Source: Amphirosellinia nigrospora (taxonomy: Eukaryota > Ascomycota > Sordariomycetes > Xylariales > Xylariaceae). Taken from it: 64,000 bases of DNA. The notes under the pieces were generated by a model, which was not told where the DNA came from, ran no database searches, and worked only from the letters and a program-made list of their open reading frames with translations. The position numbers were made by a program, and so were the translations under genes. Each line of letters opens with the position of its first letter. Positions within the stretch are counted from its first letter, which is position 1. Of the stretch, positions 11,877 through 24,534 are shown piece by piece. The DNA is taken from NCBI GenBank assembly GCA_004123355.1, contig SCHM01000002.1, positions 1,302,001-1,366,000 of the forward strand, written 5' to 3'.

Positions 11877-13717
11877 TTACCCCTCCGCGTCCCAGGGTAG
11901 ATCCCTCCCCAGCACCTCGATACACGTGAGATAGCTCGTCACGTCTGCAGCAACTTCGTCAGCGCCGTTAGCGACCCTATCAAGCTCAAGCTCGAGCCCG
12001 GTGCCCATGAGGGGACGGACGATCTCGCGCGCCGCGTTCTTTAGCTGATCGATCCGCTTCTCAAAGCGTCTTAGATTGTCCCGCGTGTATAGCTCCGGCG
12101 ACAGCTTGAGAAAGCGCTTGCACTCATCGTGGCCCAGGTACTCGGCTCCTGTTGCGGACCCTAGCGTGCGGTATGTGCGGCCGACGGCTGCGAGTGTCGG
12201 GATCGTGGCTGTTGACAGAGCCGTGTTTGCCTGTGCCGGTGGCGGGGCCTGTCCCCAGCGTCACGGGGAAGACGGTCTGCAGCATGCTGTCTTGAACTGA
12301 AGGAAGAGGAGGAGTGAGGTGCTGGTGGAGGAGGGGGTACGGGCGGCGGGCTCGTGTGGTCAGCCAGCCACTGTCGAAATAGCGACACAGCCAGCCAGTC
12401 TAAATACGAATTCTGCACACGCTCACCCGAGAGTTTGTCAGATTGAGCCTGAATAACCGTCCCTCGATGCGGCTGACGGTTTCCTCAAGCTCCTCTACTT
12501 TGTCCTCGATGATGTCCAGTATCACCCCCGGAAATGATGCGCGGATGCTGCGTTCTCCGTTCGGCCACTGTCCCACAACATGGATTAAGGCTTCTTGGAA
12601 GATGATCTTACTACGACTGAGATATCCCAGTCGTAAATAGCTGATGGGGTATTTAGCAATCTGCTTCCAGAGCCGGCCCTGAAATTGCAGGAGATGGTGG
12701 TCGACACGCGGCCCCACGACAGCGAGGGCATCGTACTGATCTGCTAGCGTCAGCAGCGACTTGCACTGGACGTAGGCATCGATGATGCTGATGGCGTCGA
12801 GCACCGGCGGGTAGTTGTAGAATATGCGGAAAAGATTGTCGTAATCACGTAGTAGGTCTTCGTCGGCCTGTGAGAGAGGCGGCACATGATGGTTGTCTGT
12901 TTTCGGAGACGAGAGCGAGAGGTTTGCGACAGAACGGAAGAAGGAACCAGTCGAATGTGTGCGTGCGTGCTCTCCTTTGCTTCGTAGCCCGTTCGTGCTA
13001 GGTGCGCATCCCACCGCCGAAGAGCGAGGTTGTGGTTGCGGGCCGCGATGGCTTCTGATTTTTGCATGCCCGCTTGCGTTGGCTTCCTCTGTACCAACAT
13101 CGGTATGTCGTCTTTGTCCACGCCCGAATCTAACTCATACCGCCACCGTCTCCTCGGTGCCGGGGATGTCGCACCGGCTCTAGTAGTCACATCGCTCCCA
13201 CTATTGCTGCCCGCCTCTTCCCCTATTTTCGACAGTTCCCTCGACGACGGCTCTGGGAGCGCAGGCAGCACGGTGGCCTTGGACATTCCTGACTTGTACT
13301 CGCCTCGAAAAAGCCCGAGCATCTTGTCAAGGTATGCCGGTGCAGCAAGTACCTATGCTCCCTCCCACCAACAGCTATTATAATCTCAACATCGCCGGAG
13401 TGGCTGAAGATGGGGAACTCATTCTGCGGCACATAGGAGGTGCCCCGGCATGGGAGCGATTGTACCTCTTGCTTCGGGACGATGCATGCGGGCGAGGGAA
13501 TGTGCGAGCAGACCGGGTAGAGACGACAGAGGAGGGCCCGCGAAGGGCAAGGGAGGAGTGGTTGTACTCGGGTTGTGAGACCATGAATACGGAGTATGAA
13601 TGGGATTGTCGAGTAGGTTGGGGATATGGAGTTGGATGTGGATGAGGGCGAGGGCGAGGGCGAGGGCGAGGGCGAGGGCGAGGGCGAGGCTGTCGTCGAG
13701 TAGTGGTGATGATGCAC
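11877..13717 (-). CDS. BTB/POZ-domain protein
   Basis: The stop is at 11877-11879. The N-terminal half carries a BTB core beginning SGDVEIIIAVGGREHRYLLH and RHTLTRCSGFFEAS, a protein-interaction fold often found in Cullin-3 adaptors. The C-terminal half (about 12,430-12,900) is a long conserved helical region with YDNLFRIFYNYPPVLD, CKSLLTLADQYDALAVVGP and EDKVEELEETVSRIEGRLF. It is followed by a Pro-rich linker and a short conserved tail ending VLGRDLPWDAEG. Reading frames change at about 13,250, 12,940, 12,430 and 12,300. The one near 12,430 needs a single base to join RLFRLNLT to LSGERVQNSYLDW. The true start is uncertain: the 13717 ATG reads through a hexanucleotide repeat as (Ser-Pro)n, and a start downstream of that repeat is possible. 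Its partner and substrate are unknown. Confidence 0.7.
13644..13689. repeat. hexanucleotide tandem repeat (GAGGGC)n
   Basis: About 7.5 perfect copies of GAGGGC. On the minus strand it reads as Ser-Pro or Arg-Pro dipeptides, depending on frame, at the 5' end of the BTB gene. It is either in the 5' leader or in a variable-length N-terminus. Confidence 0.95.
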
Positions 13718-15846
13718 GGTAGTCTCGAGCGGTCTGGATCTAGTGTAGTAATTGACAAGTGGTCCCCCGGAGCTAGCCGTATGTGCAATATAAATAGGTT
13801 GAGGACGCGAAGGGGCGCTTCAGAGGCAGAGCGGTGGTTGTGGTGGTGTCAACACCGTCGCGTGCACAACCAGCGTACCTACCTTAGGCACTGTAGATGG
13901 TTGGTCCTCTCGTCCTCTTGTCCTCTTGTCCTCTTGTCTTGCAACCCGTCACCCTGTCCCTTGTCTGTATTCCGACGACAAGCCGATGGTGAGCGAACGA
14001 TGTGAGGGGCAGCTTTGCGACTGTTAGCGGATGTGGCTTGTGTCCCAGATATATTGGGTAAGCAGGGAATCCCAAATGTTTCTCGTTATCCTACAGATAT
14101 GGCAATATAGAAAATCTTTGACGGGCTATATATGGACACCTACTATAAGTAGAAGTAGATACTACCTGTCCATGCCGAATACTTTAGAGTGGACTACCTC
14201 CAAAGTGGACTAGCAGCGACCTTGCCTACATGTAGAGGTACTGCTGTATGTCAAGCAGGCTTGGAGCGGGGGGAACAGATTGAAACGAGTTATGGTGACA
14301 ACCTCGAAACCTCGAAAAAAACAAAGTTTACACGTACAGAAATTGACAGGTGCCTTATTAAGATCAAGCTTTAGTATGGTGCAGCAATCGTATTTGGGCC
14401 GCGGGACAACCTTGGTTGGGAGCTGCCAGCTGAATCCTGTGGGAAATGAGGCTGTGCTCTGGGTTCGCCACAGACCGTTTTGGGGGCCTTGTTGCTGTTG
14501 GGGATAGAAACCGGGAACTTCCACCTAGCAACCGGGAGTCGCTGCTGAGTGGGTGAGGGCCGTAGCCAGTCAGCTGTGTCTTTCTTCTGTTCTGAAAGAG
14601 AATGATACACAAAGGGTACCTAGGCAGATTAGGTAGGTAGGTAGGTGTTGATTAGTAACTTTCAGTACGCCTTAAAACAAGATTCGTTCGTGGAAGGCAA
14701 GGTATGATAAATTCCGACGAAATAAGCGAGATATTAAAAGAGAAATCAAACAGAGAAACAATACAAAGTTATCTTAAAGAGCGCGGTGTAATAAGCATAA
14801 ACATGGCAACACATATGCATAACAGGGTCCCTTGGGTAAACACAACCACCGCCTTGCATCCGTCTAGCTCGAGGCGACCGTCTCGCGTCGGCGCGTTCGA
14901 GTTCGCCTGGATGGACGCGGTGCAACCAGTATAAGCCATTGGGTATAACCCAGCATCCTAGGTTAGTTTGATGTCGAAGAGTTTCGTTACCGCCTTACAG
15001 ACATAATGGAAGAAGAGGACTTCAAATGCAAACCATCAACTTCGCAGCCTATCAAGTTCTAGCGATGCAGCTGTCTTGGATCGAGCCCTCTGAAGCGAAC
15101 CATCCTCGGCCATTATTACTAGGCCGCTAATTGAGTCGGATAGCTCCTGGCCAGTCATCAACTACGGCTACTCTATAATGCACTCGTATTTGTCCGTGGT
15201 GATGGGTTTGATTCGCTGGCTTAGAATCATTGGACAGGATGCAGTCTTAGGTACCCGTTCGGCCAATATCGTTTGGCCTGCCTTGGGGCGGGTACATTCA
15301 CCGTTGGCCACGCTGCTCATGCTGTGACCCAATCGTTGCCCAACCACGAACGATTCCAAGCCATCACAAATATAAAAGGCGGCCATGCCGCCGATTTGGC
15401 ATTGGTTAAAAAACAAACATGTCCCAAGTGCTCTGGCACAAATGGTAAAAAAAAGTTTCATTTTACCGGGCTTGAATACGACTATCGTACAAGTTACCCA
15501 CTAATTCATTCCTATTGATTTAACCCCCAGATTCCTAATCCGTTTTGATTGCACCGATTCCCGCTGGGATGAAAATAATGTATAAGACAACTGACGAAAA
15601 ATAGAGAAACCGGATTCGGCTCCCACGTAACCCAAATGCACCCCAAAAACAACGTCGCCAGTGCCACCAAATCACACTCAAGTCATCTTCGTGTTCCTCA
15701 TTTAGCTCATGTCCATTTCAATTGTTGTTGACCCCTGGGGTGTGGGCGCGTCAATGGGTCGTGGAGATTCGCCGCTGTCATCACCTGGAGGCCTCAAAGA
15801 TTGGTGGTGTCGACTTCAGATTGGCAAGGGTTTGGTCGACGTTCTA
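13718..15846. other. gene-free stretch
   Basis: Upstream DNA of the BTB gene and downstream DNA of the next minus-strand gene. A short tandem of the 9-mer TCCTCTTGT lies at about 13,907-13,940. A GGTAGGTA cluster lies at about 14,618-14,650. Open frames here, including overlapping ones at 14.2-14.6 kb, have no recognisable protein content. Confidence 0.5.
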
Positions 15847-16637
15847 CTAAAAGCTGACCCTGACGTAAATTCTCGGCAAATAGGAAAAGCCTTCAGAAGC
15901 TTCGACAAGATATGACTGTAGTCCCTTGCTCTCTAATTGAATTCGAGCGTTGGTTATGGGGAAATGGTTTTCGATATAGCGAGCCCAACCACGAGCAGCT
16001 GCTTGAATGTGCTCATCTTCACTGATGCGCCTCCATCCAATGCCTAGGTGGAGGTGAAGTTGTCGACAATGGTTGGCTACTGACGTCGGCAGATAATGCA
16101 GCTGTAGGCACAGCAGGGTCAGTGCCGCGGGCAGGACTAACTCGTCTCCTTTGGATCTCGGGGCCAGGTAGCGTCACCACGTTCATATCCAATCGTTGGG
16201 ATTACTGCTACGGAGTGATGGTCGCGCTTGTTGATTGATAGCGCGCGCCTCGTCATTCTTGCGCTTCTCTTCCGCGGTGGCCTTTTCTTCGACCCAAGTA
16301 CCGGATTGACTGCCGGCATTTGCGACATATGACGATGGCGACTTGATAAGCACCATACTTCGCCGTAAATCCACTCCTCTTCTGGCTCCTTGACGGGTTC
16401 AATGGTCTGAAGCTTGGCTTCCTCGACATCAAGGTTTACACCAGCTTCGTCTCTGGAGCGTTTACGGCCTGCCGTTGACGGGGCAGCAGCAAATTGGGAC
16501 AGACGTGATGAGGCTCCCATAGGATGGACACGACTAAATGGAGAGGACTGGTGTGAAAAGGAAGGCATGCCAAACGCGCCCTGGGGTACACTTGGGCCAT
16601 GGTGAGGACGGGAAGATGTGCGTTCGAAGAAAGACAT
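15847..16637 (-). CDS. conserved-looking fungal protein of unknown function
   Basis: The start at 16637 gives MSFFERTSSRPHHGPSVPQG. A low-complexity Ser/Pro N-terminus is followed by a charged segment (EEEWIYGE) and VLIKSPSSYVANAGSQSG. The C-terminal half, about 16,140-15,850, reads continuously through PAALTLLCLQLHYLPTSVAN, ARGWARYIENHFPITNARIQ and LVEASEGFSYL, and stops at 15847-15849. This C-terminal block has the composition of a folded helical domain, but I cannot name the family. Frame breaks at about 16,370 and about 16,200 separate the three coding segments. No signal peptide or membrane segment is visible. Orientation matches the BTB gene and the next gene, but fungal genes are not operonic, so this says little. 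Confidence 0.55.
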
Positions 16638-18846
16638 TATGATCTGTTTAGCACTATATTCACGGTAAGATTCAACAACTATGTTAGATGTTTGTGGGGA
16701 CTGTGTGGACAACGTGAGTAAGTATGCTGTGAGGAAGGATGTCACTATGCGGGCTGATCAATGACTGGCGTGGCCAGCGTATCGAAATGGACGGTTGGGT
16801 GGGCAGGACTAATTGATCTGGGAGAAGTGAGCAGAGGATATCGAGAGCGGTGCTCAACAAAGGCGGAGAAGAAGGAGGCTCCTGCGAATAGCAGAGTACG
16901 TAGGAGAGGAAGGATGTCGAGGTTGGCTGTCAGCGTCGTAGGTGACGGGTGTAAGTCAAGAGTGGGAGGGTTAGGTGGATAAGAGAGAGGATGGGAGAAT
17001 GGTGTGGGAGGAAGTGAATAAAAGGACGAGGATATGATGGGAACAATGGATGGACAGGTCTGGGTTGGATGTGGATGTGGATGGATGGGGCATGTTGGTG
17101 TGAGAAATGGTAGAATGCAGAGAGAGAGAGGCGGAAGTACTGTAGTCGAGCAGGCACAGCAAGCAGCCGTGGGAGCTTCGCATGCGCAGATGGGACTAGG
17201 ACGCGCAAAGAAGGGCGGCCAGGATCACCTGTCTTTGGACGTACCAAGGCGGACGGGCCTACACCACCTACACCACACTGCAGCAAGTCAGGCAGGCACA
17301 GCAGGACAGTGTCTGAGAATGTCTAGAGCTGGTGGAAATCGCCGGGTGCACACTGTGCTTGACTCGTTCAGCACCCGCGGTGTGAATCTATTAGAGGGGA
17401 CTTACTCCAATCCGCCTATTCCGTAAGAAGCCTAGCGGCGTTGGCAAGCTGAAAGAGTCTGAGACTTACACATCCATGTAACAGCCGACAGGATACATAC
17501 CTTACATGCGCTATAGTAACAGGAAATAAGTAGTAACACAAGTGACAAGTCGCTAAGAAGGAACATATCAAGATACCTACTGGTATCCCTTTTGTTTTTG
17601 TTTTTCTTTTTTTGGGGGGTTGTATTCAAGTTGTCTTACCCCAAAACGCCATCCCCTCACATCGTCAGTTTTATAATGGTTATCTCTCGATAGGATGATC
17701 ACAGACCACCTCACGACAACTACAAGAAAGTACAGCAGCATTGCTGTACCACCTAGCGTACATAGTGCTAGAAATCGAGCAAATCAAAGACGGTTTGGGA
17801 TGCTGCAGAGCACACTGCAGGAGGCATGCTAGAGCCAATGAAATCATAATAATCATAATCAGATCAAAAGACACGATTGGCTCAAAGATTGCGCTACGTC
17901 TATGCTTTGCGTGCCAGAAGTTCAGTGCGCCCCAGCCAGACCCAGCCCCTTCATCTTGGCAGATATGGGGCCAAAAAAGGGCAGACTAGAAGGGCTCGCA
18001 AAACATGCCTCTGATTGGCCATGGCAACCGGACCGGAAGAATCTGCACGGAAGATCATTTCTGACTCTGCTATTTCCTGGTCAACCGAATTCCGTCATCG
18101 ACTAGCCCAGTTAAGGAGCCGTTGTATAACCTGCATTACTTACCCTAGCCTGACTAAGTTGGATTGGAACTTAGCCCGAGGTCGGAAACCCCGGGACAAT
18201 TTTGGGCGTGGTGGCTAGATCGATAAAGAGGGGACTTGTCTTTACCGCATACGAAGCAGGCAAAACCTATGTATGCAGGGCAACCTCGCTTCACCTGATG
18301 CGGATTACCGAAATCCTTTCAATGGCCTGGTTGCTGTGGCATCAAGCGTTTCCGTCCGTGTCATTTGCGAAAAAGGGGCAAAGAAAATAGCATAATTGCT
18401 ATCATCACGGCACGAGCTTTTCTTTGATCGTTTTCAGTGTAATCTTTGTCCAAGGACCCAACGTCGACTATTCATGAATTGTTACACTTGATAATGGATA
18501 TCTACACGTGTAGCCCGGAGTTGCTTTGAGCTGACTTCTAATGTCATATCAATGCTCACTAAGCTCAGGTGATTAAGATAAGCTGACCCAGGTTGAGGGC
18601 TCGTCGTCAAGCTCCAGCATCGTCCATGAGCTGCAGTGAATCAGTTATGAATGACATCCCTAAAATTACAATCTTTTACAAGGTGTGATTGTGATACAAG
18701 CGCGTATGTGGCTGCCGGAATTCTCGTGGAACGTTCATATCCGCCATTCCAGAGCCTCATGCCATGTGAGGTGTCTCTACCTCTATGGAGACCTTAGAAT
18801 TTAGGCGCCACTGGGCGTAAACCCCATAGGCATCTTGGTGTATAAG
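16638..18846. other. gene-free stretch
   Basis: On the plus strand, 16.75-17.3 kb is strongly purine-rich (GGA/GTGG runs), probably promoter and leader DNA of the minus-strand gene ending at 16637. The remainder has only short unsupported frames. No RNA gene was found. Confidence 0.5.
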
Positions 18847-19997
18847 CTAACTAGCAGTTGATCGTTGTATAGGCTGTCTCGTCACAATAGCCCGCGCAGG
18901 AGCCGTGTGGTAACCGTATAGACGACTTCGGTGGCGCGCTTCGGGCAGATTCAACGGCGTCTGTGGCTGCAAGGAAGCTGGAAGAGAGTCGTCATAGACC
19001 CTAAATCTATGGCTGTTCATAACTGCACTGCCGGATTCGACTCTTCTCGACTGTGAGGTAATTTCTGCATCCCTTTCTTGCACATATGGCGTCGGAGAAC
19101 CATGCCTTGGAAAGCGCACAATGGACTCGACAAATCTTGCGGCAGAACTGAAAATTCGTGACCCGGTGCCACTAGACTATTGAGGTTCAGATCAGGTTAT
19201 GCTAGACGAAAAGAATGATAAACTCACTGGAGGGTGTTCATCTGGAGTTGACCGGGCCGACCCTTTCAAGCATGACCGTCTTGTTGGAGTAGCTGGCGGC
19301 TCTTGACCAACACTCTCCCGTTGTTCCTCTTGTCGATGTCCCTATTCAAGCGTTCCCGTCAGCATAAGGCAGTCTGTAAGGCGTGAGATGGGCACACCGA
19401 TGGAAGGGATTGGACATCAGAGACCACACGCCTCTCCAAGGAAAAAGGCGGAGGAAGAGCAATCGGCCGGCTCATATCCTCAGCTAAGCCTGAGCCGGCT
19501 GGGGTATTCGACGCTTGAGTCTGCGATGAGCGTGACTCGCTAGGGTTAATAGATCCCATAGACTCTCTCGTGTTTAGTGGAGTGCGTGGGGGGGAGAAAA
19601 GCAGCTTTAAATCTTCGTGCGTTGCTGTCGTCTTAGAAGGCTTGGGAACGATCACATGGTGTGTCTGTTCAGTCTCGCAATGTTCTGACCCCTGGCTGTT
19701 CTTCATAGGGGATACTACTTTCGGCCGAAGTGGGAGTTGCCCGAAGGCCTCCTCTTTGGCGAGATAACTCTTGAATCGACGGCGCCGCTCATACTCCTTC
19801 ACCTCTGTCATGGTGAGAGAGATTGTGGTTGGCGGTAGTCGTAGCATCTTGCAGAGACGATCTCGCAATTCAAGTCGTTGATCTAAGTATCTGCTTAGTA
19901 TCCCACCTTGGAGAGCGAATAGCGAGAGGTCCAATGTATCTGGAGGCGATGTCTCATCAGCTATATGTACAAATGGCCTAACGTTAAAAGCATCCAA
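18847..19997 (-). CDS. three-exon protein of unknown function
   Basis: The start at 19997 gives MDAFNVRPFVHIADETSPPD. A helical N-terminal segment follows (YLDQRLELRDRLCKMLRLPP), with EYERRRRFKSYLAKEEAFG after it. The middle is Ser/Thr/Pro-rich and probably disordered. Two introns fit well: 19342-19397 (joining QSLPS to GHRQEEQRES) and 19177-19227 (joining DEHPP to SSGTGSRIFSSAARFVES). The last exon is basic and Arg-rich and ends at 18847. The reading frame is intact across all three exons, unusual for this window. I do not recognise the family; it may be a rapidly evolving, lineage-restricted protein. No membrane segment or catalytic motif is visible. Confidence 0.6.
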
Positions 19998-21488
19998 AGT
20001 TGAATTTAATGAGGGGATTATTCAACCAATTTCTATCCGCTGATATTCTATTTCGTGGACGTCCGAGCCGACTTGACCTCAGTCCTTACGTGCGCCCGTT
20101 ACCTGAGACACGCCTCCCTCGAAGCTAACCTGGACAGAGCACATGGCAGGGACGCAAACTGGTACCACATTGTAGGATGGCGCAATGGGCGGCATGTGTT
20201 TTCGAAACCTAAAGTCTCGTAATAGTTAATAATAAGTAAGGTATCATGCTACAATCATATACCAGATAGGTTAAGTAGGTTATAAGTTCTAGCCCACTTT
20301 CCCTACTTCCTGCCACCGTTCCTTTTTACTCAGGTTACGTATTTATGCCACTATTCCTACATGGCTCCCGTATTCATCGCCTACTCTCCGTCAGGACGGA
20401 GAAGTACAACAAGCCAGTGCACGACCGTTTATTTTAAAACATAGTTTTTTTTTATGTTAATCAAGTGCATGTGTTCCTATTGGCCATGACTAAGCTAAGG
20501 ACTAAGAGCTAAAAGGGCAGCAGGAGTAGGCCTATGATTTGCTCACCCGCCACACAAGGAAGTGATGATGTGCGAAGCATAGATGTGCGAAGCATAGGCA
20601 TGTCGACACAGCATCGAGTTACGCCACACCGCATAAGATGAGCTTCTATTTTAACGTCCAGCTCTGCTAACTTATCGCCCCTTCGAGTAGATTTATTCGC
20701 ATGTTTGGAAGGCGACGTTTCGGATAGATAGTCTCCAGTATAGCGGTATAAGCTTAAGCCCGCACCTTTCCTCAGTCCTAGCATTGTTGGCACCTAGCCC
20801 ACATCCACAAATCGCATTCTCAGACAGTTAGCTCAGAGAAGCACATTATTTAGTGAGATGAAAAAAAAAAAAAAAAAAAAAGCTTTCGGGTAACATGATA
20901 TGCCTAAGAAAGTATGCTATCAGCAAGGGAGGAGGAGCGCCAGTCGCTGTTGTCGTCGTCGCCCCGATCATCCGGGGAATAGGGCTGTTACAGAGTGTAG
21001 TCAAATTGACAGCTATTCAAAGTCTATCTATTGCTGTGTGAAGACCAAGAAGCTGACCGTAAGACGGAGCCTGTTCTATTTATTAGCTACGATACCAAGT
21101 TTTAGTACATACACAACAACCAGTGGTGGCTAGGACCTTAGATAAAAAGGAGAAAGGAAAGTTTTCCTCAACAGATATGCGGTTTTGAACGCTCCTTCAA
21201 ACCATATCGAAAACCAATAAGTTATGATAGTCGCAGCGAGCCTTCTCGTCGCAAAGCCGAAGCTCTTGGGCTTCACATAAGTTATCACGCCTTAGTTGGA
21301 TTTCTAACCAGAATTTATCAAGGTCTTGACGGTTCTATATGTTTCATGTTATTAGGCCTAGTCCAACGTCTATGATGCTGGAACTATAATATTACTCGGG
21401 CGACAGACCCCTGGCTCACTGTAGTGGACTGGTCTATTAGCAATGATTATTTCCAGCCTCATTCCACCAACCCAGGGCTGACGCGGGT
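19998..21488. other. gene-free stretch
   Basis: AT-rich, with no recognisable coding content on either strand. A short direct repeat (GATGTGCGAAGCATAG) occurs twice at about 20,567-20,598. A poly-A run is listed separately. Confidence 0.5.
20861..20881. repeat. poly-A tract (21 nt)
   Basis: An uninterrupted run of 21 A residues. It could be a simple homopolymer or the tail of an old retroposed copy. I see no recognisable retroelement or gene immediately upstream. Confidence 0.9.
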
Positions 21489-23010
21489 TCAGAAGCTCTT
21501 CCAAGCACCCATAGTCCTGACATGTCCATTGAAATGGGCATAACCAAAAGGCACTATACCGACAGAATAGTCCGCAACGACGTAGGTAGCCTCAGATCGT
21601 CCTGTAGATGCCCCCATGAAGATGTCGAGGTCATACGTTCTCATGGCCGCATCGGTGCCAATATCTTCTGTGTGATTAAGGGGTGTCTTCTGATACTTGT
21701 CATATCATTCTCCCGTAAGCGAATCCCATGCCAGTGGCTGTCTATCCGAGAAATTCCTAGCGAGGGTTGTCTGACCAGGTACTATCAATTACCTATCTCG
21801 AAGTGCTTTAAACAGGTGGCTCGGCTCGACAAGCTCCTCCGCAAATTTGACAAACCCAGTTGCATAGCCATGATGCAAATGACTCTTAGTTATTAAGATA
21901 CGTATAAGACCGAGCAGTTAAGAGCAGTTTATGGACTCACAACTTGGAGCGTTGAGCATTTTGCCATCCTCCCTACTCGATCATCGAAGATCAGTATACA
22001 ACCACACCTACAAGAACAGCATGTCGTTGAACCTCGCTACATAGATTACCTAGCCAGCTCACTAAGTCGCATGTCTCGCTGATCGGCAAAAGGTAAGAGT
22101 TGCAAACCGTTTGCGGTATCCTTCGTTGAATTTGAACAAAGCTACCTACATCTAGTTGCCAATTCATCCAGTCCAAGAATGAAATCCTTAAGTCTGAGGG
22201 ATTGGGTCAAATATCTCGTGTAATAGTGATTACCGGAAACGACTTTCATCAGAAGAGCGGCGTTCTCGGCACATTTTACCATTTATCTAAATGGATCCCC
22301 GAAATCATTTGAACTCAGCATGCCTCTAGTCGAGGTAGAAGAAGGGGGAAATCGGATAGTGTAGAGCAATGCTCGATCAGCCGGGATCATAATGGAACCA
22401 TCAGTCTCGGTTGCAAGTGCAACGAGAGTTATGCCCACCGCTACGTCGACTGCACTCCCAGTTGGGGGACCTGCTGCAGTCTCTTGAAAAATCGGTAAAC
22501 AAGGCGTATGATGTCTAAGACGACGTAGCTTGATTATATATGGCCTAACAATACGTCAATTGTCATTCCTGTTTGGTACTTTTCACACAAGCGAGTTCCT
22601 TGAGCAAGTGTTAGCACACGACAGCATTGTGGGAGCTTGATTCCCATAGAGAGGTCAGTCTTGCTAATAAGTATCATACTAGCATCAATAAACTGTAGTC
22701 TGTTAAGGGGGTTGAGCGCAAAGTGAGGATGTATTTTCTGGGCGATACCAGCATTCTGTTTTCCGATCGATTTCTCGATCCATAAGTCATCTTATGCTCT
22801 CAACCACTCAGTTTCAGCGATATTGGCTGACTCGAGGTAGTTGGTTGGGATTGGGACCTTGGCTATAAAAGAAATGCCGTGGAGACTGTTATGGATCCCA
22901 CCCGCAACTCTTTCCTGCTCCATTTGCTCGCACTTTCAAGGACAGCATGGCACAACAGGTATGATGGTGTTCAACCTACGCTGGTCTTATTCTGCTTCTC
23001 GATCTGGGTG
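21489..23010 (-). pseudogene. decayed amidase-signature-family gene
   Basis: Reading the minus strand across shifting frames gives a chain of amidase landmarks in the right order. Near 23,000-22,880 come QIEKQNKTSVG, then HAVLESASKWSRKELRVGS, then SLHGISFIAK (family form PLHGIPILVKD). Near 22,660 is DASMILISKTDLS (family form GKTNLSE). Near 22,455-22,370 is the Gly/Ser-rich signature region, GSAVDVAVGITLVALATETD then GSIMIPADRALLYTIR. Near 21,630-21,560 is YDLDIFMGASTG and VGIVPFGYAHFNGH. Stop codons and frame changes occur throughout, and the middle section (22.2-21.7 kb) is barely recognisable. An intact amidase would hydrolyse amide bonds in small molecules or peptides. The lesion density is far above what consensus errors explain, so I call a true pseudogene. 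Ends are approximate. Confidence 0.7.
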
Positions 23011-24514
23011 TGACACTATTTGAAATACGAGGGCGACTCTGGGGTCTTCTTGTTCACGCAACGGGAGGGCGAGGGGGGCAGCCACGAGGGAAATCTCATC
23101 GGCTGTGTATTTGAAGCGCTATTTATTCTTGCCGAATCTTGCGAAAATTCCCTTACTTCTTAGACGAAGCATGAGAATCTTCACCGCTGTTCTTCATGAT
23201 GGGATAGGGCTCGTAAACTAGGCCTTTGATTTCCTCACGCAATATACCGATATCGCTAGTATACAACTAAGTACCTAGTTTTTCGAGGCACTTGGGAATT
23301 TTTCAGAAAAACAGCACTAAGAAGCGACCAACCCAATATCGCGGTGTCTTCGACCCTATGAACCTACAATGCGTGCGATAGTGATGCTAGCGATATTATA
23401 GGTGTAAGCTGAATTCAAATATAACGCTAGCACTTCTATTTTTACTACTAGGCACGTAATGCCGAAAACCACCGGCCACAGTTGAATCCTCTTATAATTA
23501 GAATGGCGAATTTTATTTTATTTGTGCAGCATAGCGAGTGGCTTGGCTTGTTTAGGTTGCAAGCTCTACCATGATAGTACCAAAATATATCATAGACCTC
23601 TCTCAATACGAGCCCATGTCATCCATTTAGATTAAAAGTGAGTTGAACGGCGACGTCGCTTGAAAAACTTAAAGAAAAGAATCTATCAGCTTTCAAGGCT
23701 TTCTTTCCGTCTCACTACCTAGGATGCACTACCAGGGATTGCCGGTAATGACTATAATATCATAGGCAAGGCTATCACCAATTTAGAAAGGGATGCGACA
23801 TGACAAAGTCATTTCTCTGCGCAAATCACCTTGTGCTCGGCTCTGGTGGGCCTCGACAGGAGAGCCGCAACTCGAATCAGGCCAAGGTACTTACCTGCAT
23901 AATAGGCGGGTACATACCTAGCATCTCACTACCTCCTACAGCAGCGTAAATCGTCGCCCTACCCCTAGCGCCTTGGTCGCATCGTTTCAATGGCTTAGCC
24001 GCTAACAAAGTTAAGTTTCAAGTCTTCACAAGCTGTACTCGAATTGTTTCCGCCAAGGCCCATATCTAGGTACTACAGTAGTACATACTTAGACATTATG
24101 AGGGCATCTAACACTGATGGTCGATACCTTATGCATAAGTACCCGCTCGGCTTCTTGTAGGTAGATTAGCACCGCCCATTCACTTAGTACTGAGCAGATA
24201 CTGTAGACCGCACAGCACCCACATCACACATTACCTATTGAATACACTACAATTGGACAGGCCAGACCGTGCCATCTTGCCCTAACACATGTAGTGAACA
24301 ACCTTCGTTTTTGCGAAACCTTATCTGCTTTCCGGCTGGCTGCTTTGGTTACGGCTATTGTGCCGTGTCGAAATTGCTTACGGACTGCTTGCGGGCCAGA
24401 CCTGCATCTATGTACCTACTTCACCACTTACCTTAGGTACCTTACCTTTAGGTAGGTAATCTACGGCCTTCACATCAGTTAGTTAGGTACCTGGTAGGCC
24501 GGTGCAGTGGTGCA

Positions 24515-24534
24515 GTGGTGCGGTGCCGCACCAC
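24515..24534. other. short perfect inverted repeat (9-bp arms)
   Basis: GTGGTGCGG at 24,515-24,523 and CCGCACCAC at 24,526-24,534, separated by two bases. It follows direct GTGCAGTG repeats. It may form a cruciform or be a dyad protein site; no function is known. Confidence 0.7.
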
